From: Dehalococcoidia bacterium
GTDB taxonomy: Bacteria > Chloroflexota > Dehalococcoidia > SpSt-223
Assembly (NCBI GenBank): GCA_025054935.1
Contig: JANWZD010000003.1
Coordinates: 1-64,000, forward strand
Reading direction: 5' to 3'
DNA: 64,000 nucleotides
In this document: positions 25,797 to 33,341 of the stretch, piece after piece
How positions within the stretch are numbered: the stretch's first letter is position 1
Layout of the letters: every line of letters begins with the position of its first letter
Position numbers and translations under genes: made by a program
The notes under the pieces: model-generated
The model's input: the letters and a program-made list of their open reading frames with translations, nothing else
What the model was told of the DNA's origin: nothing
The model's database searches: none

Positions 25797-28001
25797 GTGA
25801 CCCGAACGCGCTGGCTTCTCGGGACAATCGTCGGGCTCTTCCTCGTGCTCGCGCTCGGCTATTCGGTCGTCATCCCGCCGTTCGAGGCGACGGACGAGGT
25901 CTCCCATTTCGAGTACGCCCAATTTCTGAAAGCGCACGGCCGTCTGCCCCGCCAGTCGCACGACCGCAGCCAGCTCGAGAACGTCGTCGCGCACAACCCG
26001 CCGCTCTACTACATCGTCGTCGCGCTGATCACAACCCCGGTCGACGCGAGCGATCTCGCCCGGATCGCTCCGCTCAACCCGGATTTTGTCTGGGGCGACC
26101 TCAACGCCGGCGGACCCTTCGTTCATCTGCACGATCCTGCGGCGGAGCAGTTCCCGTGGCGTGGCGCTCTCCTCGCGCTCCATTTGGCGCGGCTCGTCTC
26201 GGCGGCGGCGGGGGTTGGCTCGGTCATCGGCGCCTATCTCATCGGCCGGCGTCTCCTTCGGAGTGAGGCCGGGGGCTTGGCCGTCGCTGCGCTGCTTGCT
26301 TTCCTCCCCTCCTTCCTCTTCACGTCGGCGACCGTCCACAACGATGCGCTCGTGACGATGTTCGGCATCCTTGCGCTCGCTCGCCTGCTGGCACTCGCCG
26401 AGGAAGATGGGCGCTGGCAGCAGTGGGGGATCGCCGGCGCCCTCATCGCCGGCGCTGCCCTGAGCAAGGTCGTCGGCTTTCTGCTGCTGCCCCTCGTCGG
26501 TCTCGTCGCGCTCTTCGTGTGGCGGCGCCGCGGTCTGCGGCCGGCGCTCGGCGGCGCCGCCCTCGCCGGCGGCACGGCGCTGGCTCTGACGGCGCCGTGG
26601 CTCGCGTGGAACCTTGGCAACTACGGCGAGCCGTTCGGCTATCTGCTCTTCTCGACCAATCCGCTCTTTCCGATCCGCGATGAGCCGCTGCCGCTGCCCC
26701 GCATCATCGACGACATGGGGCCCCGCTCCCTGCTTTTCCTGACCTCGCTGCTCGCGTTCGGCTATATGGACCGGTTTGGGCCCCCCTGGCTGTACGATCT
26801 CGGCCGCCTCGCTGTTCTGCTGGCGATTGGCGGGCTGCTTCTCCGGCTGGCGCGCTGGCCAGAAGGGTCGGCGCGCGCCCTCGCCCGCCCTGCTGTCATT
26901 GTCGGCAGCGCCGCGCTCGCCCTCTTCCTCCTCGCGCTCGGCCGCTATATCCAAACCTTTCTCTCTGGCGGGCATGGCCGCTATCTCTTTCCGGTGGCGC
27001 CGGTGATCCTCGCCGGACTGGTCGCGGGCTGGAGCGCGCTGCTGCCGCAGCGAGCGCGCTCGCTGGCGCTCGCCGCCGTGGCGAGCGGCGTGGCGCTGCT
27101 TGCCCTCGCGACCCCGTTCTTTGTTATCGCGCCCGGCTACGCGCTTGCCGGGGAAGTGAGCGCGGAAGCGGCGGCGGCGCTCCCGCAGGAGCCGATCGCG
27201 CGCTTTGGAGACGCGATCGAACTCGTCGCCGCTGCAGTCGCGCCGGCGACGGCGCGCCCGGGCGAGCCGGTAACAGTCGCGCTGACGTGGCGCGCTGCAG
27301 CGCCGGTTGGGCGGAGCTATCACGCGTTCGTTCAGCTTGTGGGGCCGGCAGGAGGAGCAGGCGGCGTGAACGCGGCACCAGGCGGCGGGCTGGCGGCGAC
27401 GGTCCGCTGGCGGCCGGGCGTTGTCATCGCCGACCGCCTTGCGGTGCCGGTGGCGGCCGATGCTCCGCCGGGGCTCTATGAGGTGTGGACGGGGTTCTTT
27501 CATCCGTCCAGTGGCGAGCGGCTGCCGGTCACCGCGGGAGGCGACCGCGGCGGCGCGACGGTTGTCGGGCGTGTCAAAGTGCCGCCGCCAGCGAGTGACC
27601 CGCTTCCTGTGCCGCTAGGCGTGGTCTATGGGAACGAGATCCTGCTGGAGGGACGGGGAGAGCTCCCAGAGCGGTTGCTCGGAAGCGAACTGGCGGTTTC
27701 CCTCGCGTGGCGGGCTCTCGCGCGGCCGACGGCAGACTACAGCCTCTCGCTCCAGCTCGCGGGCCCGACCGGCCTCGTCGCTCAGGTCGATGGCCCGCTC
27801 GGCGGCGCTCTCCCCACCTCGGCGTGGGAGCGGGAGGAGCGCATCGTGACACGCAGCACCCTCCCGCTTCCCGCCGCCCTGCCGGCGGGAACTTATACCC
27901 TGCACGCAATCGTCTATCGCTTGGCGGATGGAAGCCGTCTGCGCGCTGGCGCGAGCGACGATGCGCCGCGGATCGCGGATGTGACGGTCGGGAGGCCCTG
28001 A
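25797..28001 (+). CDS. PMT/DUF2142-like membrane glycosyltransferase with C-terminal beta domains
   Basis: 734 residues. The N-terminus has one helix followed by PPFEATDEVSHFEYAQ, the acidic first loop typical of DUF2142/PMT-like glycosyltransferases, where Asp/Glu take part in catalysis. About ten more helices reach residue ~455. Residues ~470-734 are soluble with two repeated beta-sandwich-like segments, each with a GEPVTVALTWRA or SELAVSLAWRAL strand, probably outside the cell. It would use a lipid-linked sugar to glycosylate a surface acceptor. It starts an operon: the next gene's ATG overlaps its stop. Confidence 0.78.
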   Translation: MTRTRWLLGTIVGLFLVLALGYSVVIPPFEATDEVSHFEYAQFLKAHGRLPRQSHDRSQLENVVAHNPPLYYIVVALITTPVDASDLARIAPLNPDFVWGDLNAGGPFVHLHDPAAEQFPWRGALLALHLARLVSAAAGVGSVIGAYLIGRRLLRSEAGGLAVAALLAFLPSFLFTSATVHNDALVTMFGILALARLLALAEEDGRWQQWGIAGALIAGAALSKVVGFLLLPLVGLVALFVWRRRGLRPALGGAALAGGTALALTAPWLAWNLGNYGEPFGYLLFSTNPLFPIRDEPLPLPRIIDDMGPRSLLFLTSLLAFGYMDRFGPPWLYDLGRLAVLLAIGGLLLRLARWPEGSARALARPAVIVGSAALALFLLALGRYIQTFLSGGHGRYLFPVAPVILAGLVAGWSALLPQRARSLALAAVASGVALLALATPFFVIAPGYALAGEVSAEAAAALPQEPIARFGDAIELVAAAVAPATARPGEPVTVALTWRAAAPVGRSYHAFVQLVGPAGGAGGVNAAPGGGLAATVRWRPGVVIADRLAVPVAADAPPGLYEVWTGFFHPSSGERLPVTAGGDRGGATVVGRVKVPPPASDPLPVPLGVVYGNEILLEGRGELPERLLGSELAVSLAWRALARPTADYSLSLQLAGPTGLVAQVDGPLGGALPTSAWEREERIVTRSTLPLPAALPAGTYTLHAIVYRLADGSRLRAGASDDAPRIADVTVGRP

Positions 28002-28633
28002 TGCGCTGGTGGGTTGGGTGTCTCGTCGGGGGACTGCTTGCCTGTTTTGTCTGCGCCTGTCTTGGCGGCGGTCTCGCGCTGGTGGCGGCGCAAGGCGGCG
28101 GCGCCCAAGCGTTCGGACAGCTGCGGGTTCCCGGTGCAGCGCGCGACCCTGTCATTTCGGCGGAGGCGGCGGCCTCCTTTGACCGCAAGGTCACCGAATT
28201 TAACCAGCAGTTAGCGCGTCGGGGCGCCCAGCCAGCGACTGTGACCCTCACCGCTGATGAGGTGAGTTCGCGGCTGGCGACCGCGCCCGAGCTGAATGAG
28301 CTCCGGCAGGCAGGCTTCGAGCTGGTCCGTCTTGTTGTCGACTTCCGCGACAATCGCGCCCATTTCGCGGGGCAGGTGCGGATGACCGACGGCGGTCAGA
28401 CGTTTGGCGTCACCGGCAGGCTGAACGCAGTGCCGGTGCGCGGGGGGAATGCGGTCCGGTTCGATTTCGATGAGCTGAACTTGGTCGGCCTGCTCCCCAT
28501 TCCGATCCCGCTGACAGGCTTCATTAACAACAGCATCCCGGCGGCAGACCGCGAGGTGGAGCTGCCGTTCATCCTCGAGTCGATCCAGATGGCGAATGGC
28601 CAGTTGACAATTGTCGCCCGGCCGAAGGCATGA
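28001..28633 (+). CDS. Exported membrane-anchored protein, possibly LmeA/DUF2993-like
   Basis: 210 residues with a single N-terminal hydrophobic anchor rich in Cys and Gly (residues ~4-30), then a soluble domain outside the cell. The region with TLTADEVSSRLA, VVDFRDNRAHFAGQVRM and VTGRLNAVPVRGGNAVRFDFDE resembles the alternating-strand pattern of DUF2993 (LmeA-type lipid-binding) proteins, but similarity is weak by eye. The ATG overlaps the upstream stop by one base and the stop overlaps the cobU ATG by four bases (ATGA), so it is in the middle of an operon. Function not known. Confidence 0.6.
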   Translation: MRWWVGCLVGGLLACFVCACLGGGLALVAAQGGGAQAFGQLRVPGAARDPVISAEAAASFDRKVTEFNQQLARRGAQPATVTLTADEVSSRLATAPELNELRQAGFELVRLVVDFRDNRAHFAGQVRMTDGGQTFGVTGRLNAVPVRGGNAVRFDFDELNLVGLLPIPIPLTGFINNSIPAADREVELPFILESIQMANGQLTIVARPKA

Positions 28634-29124
28634 CGCTCACCCTCATTCTGGGCGGTGTTCGCAGCGGCAAAAGCGCGTACGCCGAGCAGCTGATCGCCGG
28701 TCCGGCGGTCTACGTGGCGACACTGCGCGCCGACGATGAGGAGAGCCGTCTGCGCATCGAGCGTCACCGGGCGCGTCGCCCGGCGCATTGGCGAACGGTG
28801 GAAGCGGTCGACCAGATCGCGAAGCGCGTCGCCGCCGAGCCGGACGGCACGGTGCTGCTGGATGGCTTCGGGCTCGTTGTCGGCGCGGCGTTGGAGACGG
28901 CTGCCCCCGCGCAGCGCGTTGCGGCCGAGGTGGCCGGCATTGTCGAGGCGAGCCGCCACCGCGATTGGATCGTCGTGTCGGAAGAGGTAGGGCTGTCGCT
29001 CGTTGCGCCAACCCCGCTCGGCCGGCAGTTTCAGGACTTGCTCGGAGAAGCAAATCAGGCGCTTGCCCGCGCTGCTCGCCGCGTGGTCTTGGTCGTCGCG
29101 GGGCGGACGGTGGAGTTGGCATGA
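28630..29124 (+). CDS. cobU: Adenosylcobinamide kinase / adenosylcobinamide-phosphate guanylyltransferase
   Basis: 164 residues, usual CobU size. GGVRSGKSAYAEQL is the P-loop, VYVATLRADDEE the second conserved element, RIERHRARRPAHWRTVE carries the histidine that becomes GMP-modified, and WIVVSEEVGLSLVAP is the signature near the C-terminus. It phosphorylates adenosylcobinamide and then transfers GMP, the penultimate steps of cobalamin nucleotide-loop assembly. It overlaps both neighbours by four bases. No other corrinoid gene is in the window apart from the pduX-like gene, suggesting salvage. Confidence 0.93.
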   Translation: MTLTLILGGVRSGKSAYAEQLIAGPAVYVATLRADDEESRLRIERHRARRPAHWRTVEAVDQIAKRVAAEPDGTVLLDGFGLVVGAALETAAPAQRVAAEVAGIVEASRHRDWIVVSEEVGLSLVAPTPLGRQFQDLLGEANQALARAARRVVLVVAGRTVELA

Positions 29125-30008
29125 CAGTGTGGACGCCTGCTACCGCAGGCGAACTCGTGCAGGGCATGATCGACGGGATTCATGTCCATGTCAGCGCGCC
29201 GATAGATTGGTATGTTGCGGCCGAGATGGATCTCGATGGCCGGCCGCTGCGTGGGCCGACGGGGCGGCCGAAAGCGCTCGCAGCGCTCCGAACATTCCTC
29301 GAACGCCGCGGGCTGCCGGCGCGCGGGATGCTGCGGCTCTGCTCGACTGTTCCGCCCGGCAAGGGGTTGGGAAGCAGCACCGCAGATATCGGCGCAGCAC
29401 TGTTCGCCGCGGCGCGTGCCTTTGGGGTTGCTCTCAGTGCTGAGGAGGCAACGCGCCTCGCGTTGACCGTCGAGCCCACGGACGGCTCGCTCTTTCCCGG
29501 AATTGTCGTGTTCGACCATCGAGACGGCCGCTGGCTGGAGCCGCTCGGCGACCCCCCGCCCGTCGCGGTTGTCCTCCTCGACCCGGGCGGCACAGTCGAC
29601 ACCGTTGCCTACAATGCCGTCGACCGGTCGGCGGCGCTTGCGCGCCATGAGCCGCAGACCCGCGAGGCGGTGGCGATGGTGCGCGCGGCGCTGCGCGCGG
29701 GCGATGTCGCGCTGTTGGGGGCGGCGGCGACGCTCAGCGCGACGACCCACCAAGCGCTGCTGCCGAAGCCGCTGCTCGCCCCGGCGCTTAGCGCGGGCCG
29801 TGAAGCGGGCGCGGTCGGGGTCTGTGTTGCGCACTCCGGCACCGCGATCGGCATCCTGTTCGATGCGCGGCGCGCTGACGCCGAGGCAGCATGCCGCTGG
29901 ATCGCGCGGCGGCTTGGCTGCCCGGCGCGCCTGGTCCGGCTCGTCTCGGGGGGACCGCGCTTCTCTCGCGCGGAGGTAGCGTCCGGCGCGCTCCTTCCCG
30001 TATCATAG
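29121..30008 (+). CDS. GHMP kinase, PduX-like L-threonine kinase
   Basis: 295 residues of the GHMP kinase superfamily: an N-terminal PATAGELVQGMIDG, the ATP loop VPPGKGLGSSTADIGAA and a C-terminal GVCVAHSGTAIGI. This set matches PduX, which phosphorylates L-threonine on the way to the aminopropanol linker of cobalamin. Adjacency to cobU (four-base overlap) supports that role over homoserine or mevalonate kinases. Substrate assignment is by motif and context only. Confidence 0.85.
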   Translation: MTVWTPATAGELVQGMIDGIHVHVSAPIDWYVAAEMDLDGRPLRGPTGRPKALAALRTFLERRGLPARGMLRLCSTVPPGKGLGSSTADIGAALFAAARAFGVALSAEEATRLALTVEPTDGSLFPGIVVFDHRDGRWLEPLGDPPPVAVVLLDPGGTVDTVAYNAVDRSAALARHEPQTREAVAMVRAALRAGDVALLGAAATLSATTHQALLPKPLLAPALSAGREAGAVGVCVAHSGTAIGILFDARRADAEAACRWIARRLGCPARLVRLVSGGPRFSRAEVASGALLPVS

Positions 30009-30086
30009 GCCGGGCCGCCAGCTTGCTCGACCCATCCCGACCCCGCGACGCGGTCGACCACTCCATCACCCGAAAGGGATGAGTTC

Positions 30087-31172
30087 GTGCATATCGCGAT
30101 TATTGGTCAGCCGCTGAGCGGCAAGAGCACCGTGTACGAAGCGCTGACCGGCGTGATCAGCGAGCCGGTGGGCAGCGGTCCGCCGCTCAGCGCGGTCAAG
30201 GTGCCGGACCCGCGCTTGGATCGGCTGACCGCGATGTTCCAGCCGAAGCGGAAGGTGCCGGCGGAGATTTCGTTCGCCGATGTGCGCGTTGCCGGCGCGG
30301 CCTTCACCAAGACTGAAGGGCTCTCCGCCGCGTACGTCGAACAAATCGCCAAAGCAGACGCCCTGCTGCTCGTGGTCCGCGCCTTTCCCGACGAGTCGGT
30401 GCCTCACCTTGAAGGCACCATCGACCCCTGGCGCGACCTCGCGACGATGCTGGACGAGCTTGCCTTCACCGACCAGCTGCTTCTCGAGAAGCGCTTGGCG
30501 CGCATTGCCGAGATGGTCGGGAAAGTGAAGCCGGCCGAGCGGGAAGCGATGGAGCGCGAGCGCGCCCTCTTGCGCCGGCTGCTCGACGGGCTCGAGGCGG
30601 GCATGCCGCTTCGCGATCAGCAGCAGGATGAGGACGAACGGAAGCTGACGCGGCACTACCGCTTTCTGACCGCGAAGCCGTTGCTGGTGGTGATCAACCT
30701 CGGCGAGACCCAGCTCGACCGCGCGGCGGCATTCGACGCCGAGCTTGCGGGCCGGCTGCGGGGCGGCGCAGTGCTCGGGGCGAGCATCGCCGGCAAACTC
30801 GAGCGCGAGCTGGTCCAGCTGGAGGGTGCCGAAGCGCGCGAATTCCGCGAAGCGCTCGGCCTCGCTGAGCCGGCGCGAGACCGGATCATTCGCGCCGCCT
30901 ATCGGCTGCTGGGACGGATCTCGTTCTTCACGGTCGGACCAGACGAGTGCCGCGCCTGGACCATCCCCGCGGGGACCCTCGCGCCGCGGGCGGCGGGGGC
31001 GGTTCACAGCGACTTCGAACGCGGCTTCATTCGCGCCGAGGTCGTCCGCTACGAGGATCTCGTGGCGGCGGGCAGCCTCGCCGAGGCGCGCAAGCGCGGT
31101 TTGCTCCGGTCGGAAGGCAAGCAGTATGTCGTCCAAGATGGCGACGTGATCGAGTATTTGTTCAATGTCTAA
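30087..31172 (+). CDS. YchF/Obg-related P-loop GTPase with C-terminal TGS domain
   Basis: 361 residues. IAIIGQPLSGKST is the P-loop, FADVRVAG the switch region, and VVINLGETQLD sits where the YchF nucleotide motif NxxE lies, so ATP rather than GTP may be used. The last ~85 residues, from ISFFTVGPDECRAWTIPAGT to VQDGDVIEYLFNV, form a TGS domain as in YchF. These proteins associate with ribosomes in stress responses. GTG 30087 follows AAAGGGATGA. The end overlaps the next gene by eight bases. Confidence 0.85.
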   Translation: MHIAIIGQPLSGKSTVYEALTGVISEPVGSGPPLSAVKVPDPRLDRLTAMFQPKRKVPAEISFADVRVAGAAFTKTEGLSAAYVEQIAKADALLLVVRAFPDESVPHLEGTIDPWRDLATMLDELAFTDQLLLEKRLARIAEMVGKVKPAEREAMERERALLRRLLDGLEAGMPLRDQQQDEDERKLTRHYRFLTAKPLLVVINLGETQLDRAAAFDAELAGRLRGGAVLGASIAGKLERELVQLEGAEAREFREALGLAEPARDRIIRAAYRLLGRISFFTVGPDECRAWTIPAGTLAPRAAGAVHSDFERGFIRAEVVRYEDLVAAGSLAEARKRGLLRSEGKQYVVQDGDVIEYLFNV

Positions 31173-31668
31173 TCCGGAGAGCGGCTACGATATCCGCCTC
31201 GCCCGTCCTGAAGATGTGCCGCGGCTACGCCAGATCCGCGTCACTGCTGCCAATCCGGAAGGCAAGCCCGGACGGAAAGGCTTTGCCGACGCGATTGACC
31301 GGGGCGAGGTGCTGGTGATGGAGCGCGTCGACGGACGCGGGGAGCCGGAGCTGCTCGGGTTCATCGAGTGGCGCAGCCGGACCGACGGTTCGGTCACGAT
31401 CCGTGATTTTGGCACGGTTGGCGATGCGCCAGAACCGGTCATCATCAAGCGGCTCGTGCGCGAGATGCTGCGCAGCGTGCCGGCGCGTCCCGGCGAAGTC
31501 ACCCTCAAGCTGCGCGCCAACCTCGAGCCGTGGACCTCGATCGTCCAAGAACTGCCTGGCTTCACGGTCAGCGAGCGCGAATTCAGCCGCGGCGTCTGGT
31601 GGACGATCTGGGTGTGGACGGGGGAGCCGCCGCCGCGCCGTCCTGAGCGCGCTTCCCGCCGCCGCTAG
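31165..31668 (+). CDS. GNAT-like acetyltransferase
   Basis: 167 residues. YDIRLARPEDVPRLRQIR is the N-terminal strand-helix of GNAT acyltransferases; ELLGFIEWRSR and SVTIRDFGT fit the central strands. The acetyl-CoA pyrophosphate loop is degenerate, so the call is moderate. It overlaps the YchF-type gene by eight bases and is co-transcribed. The C-terminus is arginine-rich. Confidence 0.6.
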   Translation: MSNPESGYDIRLARPEDVPRLRQIRVTAANPEGKPGRKGFADAIDRGEVLVMERVDGRGEPELLGFIEWRSRTDGSVTIRDFGTVGDAPEPVIIKRLVREMLRSVPARPGEVTLKLRANLEPWTSIVQELPGFTVSEREFSRGVWWTIWVWTGEPPPRRPERASRRR

Positions 31669-31800
31669 AGAACACCCTGCGTCCCAGAACTCCCCGAACG
31701 CGTTTTCCGCGCAGAGAACTCCACCCACAACGCGCTCCTGAGGCGGGGAGACCCGAGAGTAGAGTTCGCGTCTTCGAGCCGTTCAATTGTCGGGTTGAGC

Positions 31801-31806
31801 TATCAT
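31801..31806 (+). promoter_or_regulatory. -10 box TATCAT for the cas3 remnant
   Basis: TATCAT lies 31 bases before ATG 31838, in an AT-richer patch after the acetyltransferase gene. No clear -35. The strong AGGAGGA ribosome site follows at about 31829-31835. Confidence 0.4.
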
Positions 31807-31837
31807 CGGCCTGAGCGCAAGCAGGCAGGAGGACGCG

Positions 31838-32242
31838 ATGCTCGATCTCGACTTAGCGACGCTGCTGCAGGTGTGGGGAAAGACCGACCGCTCGAAGCCG
31901 CATCCGCGCCCGTTCCATCCGCTCCTCTGCCATCTCATCGATGTCGCGATGGTCGCGCTGGCGCTTTGGGAGGAAGGGCTCACCTCGGCGCGAACCACGT
32001 GGCTCGCCCAAGCGCTTGGTCTCGCGCCGGCCGATGCCGGACGCTGGGTCGCGTTCCTTGCGGGAGTGCATGATCTTGGTAAGGCAACCCCCGGCTTTCA
32101 GGCGAAGGATTCGGGGGGCGAACAGCGTCTCCGCGCCGCGGGCCTCCTCGACGCCGTCGTTGCTGAAGCGCCGCACGGCCTGCTCTCCACCGACCTGCTG
32201 CGCAGGCTGCTGGTCGGGTTGTCCCCACGCACGTGGGGGTGA
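31838..32242 (+). pseudogene. cas3: Type I-E cas3, truncated to part of the HD nuclease domain
   Basis: 134 codons. VWGKTDRSKP near residue 12 and HPLLCHLIDVAMVALALW match the start of type I-E Cas3 (the W-G-K-S/T motif and first HD histidine), and FLAGVHDLGKATPGFQAK is the HD motif with catalytic His-Asp. A full Cas3 would continue with the rest of HD and a superfamily 2 helicase, about 750 more residues; here the frame runs into a CRISPR repeat at 32218 and stops at the TGA within it. A promoter and a very good ribosome site (AGGAGGA) are intact, so a short product may be made, but it cannot unwind DNA. No other cas gene is in the window. Confidence 0.8.
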
Positions 32243-32246
32243 ACCG
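32218..32246 (+). CRISPR. Single type I-E CRISPR repeat (29 bases), no array
   Basis: The 29 bases have the type I-E layout: a GTTGT lead, a perfect CCCCACG/CGTGGGG stem with a CA loop, and the GGGTGAACCG 3' handle. I found no second copy or spacer in the window. It lies exactly between the cas3 remnant and the start-less ABC ATPase gene; its internal TGA ends the cas3 frame. Confidence 0.75.
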
Positions 32247-32293
32247 CGGTCGATGGCCACGGCCTCGTCATCCGCTACGCGGCTCGGCTTGCC

Positions 32294-33025
32294 TTGCATG
32301 ACGTCTCGGTCCGGCTGCGAGAACGCGCAATCACGGCGCTCGTCGGGCCAAACGGCTCGGGGAAGTCGACGCTGCTGCGGACGATGGCGCGCCTCCTTCA
32401 GCCAGAACGCGGGGTCGTGCTGCTCGACGGCCGCGCGATCACCTCTCTCCCGACCCGCGAGGTCGCCCGCCGCCTCGGGGTTCTGCCCCAAGCGCCATCT
32501 GCGCCGGCCGGCCTGACAGTCCGCGAACTGGTCGAGCAGGGGCGTTTCCCCTACCTCGGCCCCCTTCGGCTGCCGGGTGCGCGCGACCGCGAGGCAGTTG
32601 ACCGAGCGCTCGAGATGACGGAACTGACCGCCTTTGCCGACCGGCCGCTCGACACCCTGTCCGGCGGAGAGCGGCAGCGGGCGTGGATCGCGCTCGTCCT
32701 CGCGCAGGATCCTGCCGCCCTCTTGCTCGATGAGCCGACGACCTATCTCGACATCGAGCATCAGCTCCAGGTGCTCCAGCTGCTGCGGCGGCTGCCGGAG
32801 GAGCGGGGCATGACCATTGCCGTTGTGCTCCATGATCTCAATCACGCGAGCCGCTTCGCTGACCGGATTGTCGTCCTTCAGGAGGGCAGGGTCGTAACGG
32901 AAGGGCCGCCCGAGACGGTCGTCACCGCTGAGGTGCTCGCGCAGGTGTTTCGCGTCCGGGCGCATCTCCTGCACGACCCTGTTTCGGGACGACCGGCGTT
33001 TCTGCCGCTCGCCACGCTCAAGTGA
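32294..33025 (+). CDS. FecE/BtuD-type ABC transporter ATPase lacking its natural 5' end
   Basis: 243 residues from TTG 32294: Walker A LVGPNGSGKSTLLR, Q-loop GVLPQAPSAP, signature TLSGGERQRAWIALVLAQ, Walker B ALLLDEPTTYLDIEHQ and H-loop VVLHDLNHA. This is the iron-siderophore/cobalamin/haem importer ATPase type. Family members begin about 15 residues earlier, and those codons are readable in frame from 32249 (VDGHGLVIRY), but no start codon lies between them and the CRISPR repeat. So the gene lost its first few codons at the repeat junction. No permease or binding protein is adjacent. A shortened protein may be made from TTG 32294 but would lack the first beta strand. Confidence 0.75.
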   Translation: MHDVSVRLRERAITALVGPNGSGKSTLLRTMARLLQPERGVVLLDGRAITSLPTREVARRLGVLPQAPSAPAGLTVRELVEQGRFPYLGPLRLPGARDREAVDRALEMTELTAFADRPLDTLSGGERQRAWIALVLAQDPAALLLDEPTTYLDIEHQLQVLQLLRRLPEERGMTIAVVLHDLNHASRFADRIVVLQEGRVVTEGPPETVVTAEVLAQVFRVRAHLLHDPVSGRPAFLPLATLK

Positions 33026-33229
33026 CACGCCCTTCCCTCGGCTGTCGCCGCGCTGCGCACCGGTATGGGCATCCCGCTCACGCCGGTCGAGCAGCATCCC
33101 GCGCCAAGCGCCCGCATGCGGCAGCGAGAAGACGCGGCGCTCAACGGCAGGCCGCGCAAGCGGTCCGCCCTTCAGGAGCAGCAGGAAAGACGCGCAGCGA
33201 TCGGGGGGAGCGACAAAAGAAGGAGAGGC

Positions 33230-33306
33230 TGGTGGGCGATACTGGGCTCGAACCAGTGACCTCGTCGGTGTGAACGACGCGCTCTGACCAACTGAGCTAA
33301 CCGCCC
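33230..33306 (-). tRNA. tRNA-Val (anticodon CAC)
   Basis: The minus strand folds into a full cloverleaf: acceptor GGGCGGT/ATCGCCC (one G-T pair), D arm GCTC...GAGC, anticodon stem CGTCG/CGACG with loop TTCACAC (anticodon CAC, reading GUG), and T arm ACTGG-TTCGAGC-CCAGT. The 3' CCA is encoded. Length is 77 bases with CCA. Confidence 0.95.
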
Positions 33307-33341
33307 AACGCAACCAGTATAGCTCAACCGTCGTGGCCGGC

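Noticed and set aside
25788-27503. 571-codon minus-strand frame
   Set aside because: Antisense to the membrane glycosyltransferase; highly charged low-complexity translation.
28400-28630. Cobalamin riboswitch before cobU
   Set aside because: cobU starts inside the upstream coding sequence with a four-base overlap; no leader or B12-box-like sequence seen.
31680-31730. Repeated AGAACTCC units as a regulatory repeat
   Set aside because: Only two copies with no regular spacing or symmetry; likely chance.
32247-33229. Further CRISPR repeats or spacers
   Set aside because: I looked for more copies of the CCCCACG/CGTGGGG stem with GTGAACCG handle on both strands and found none.
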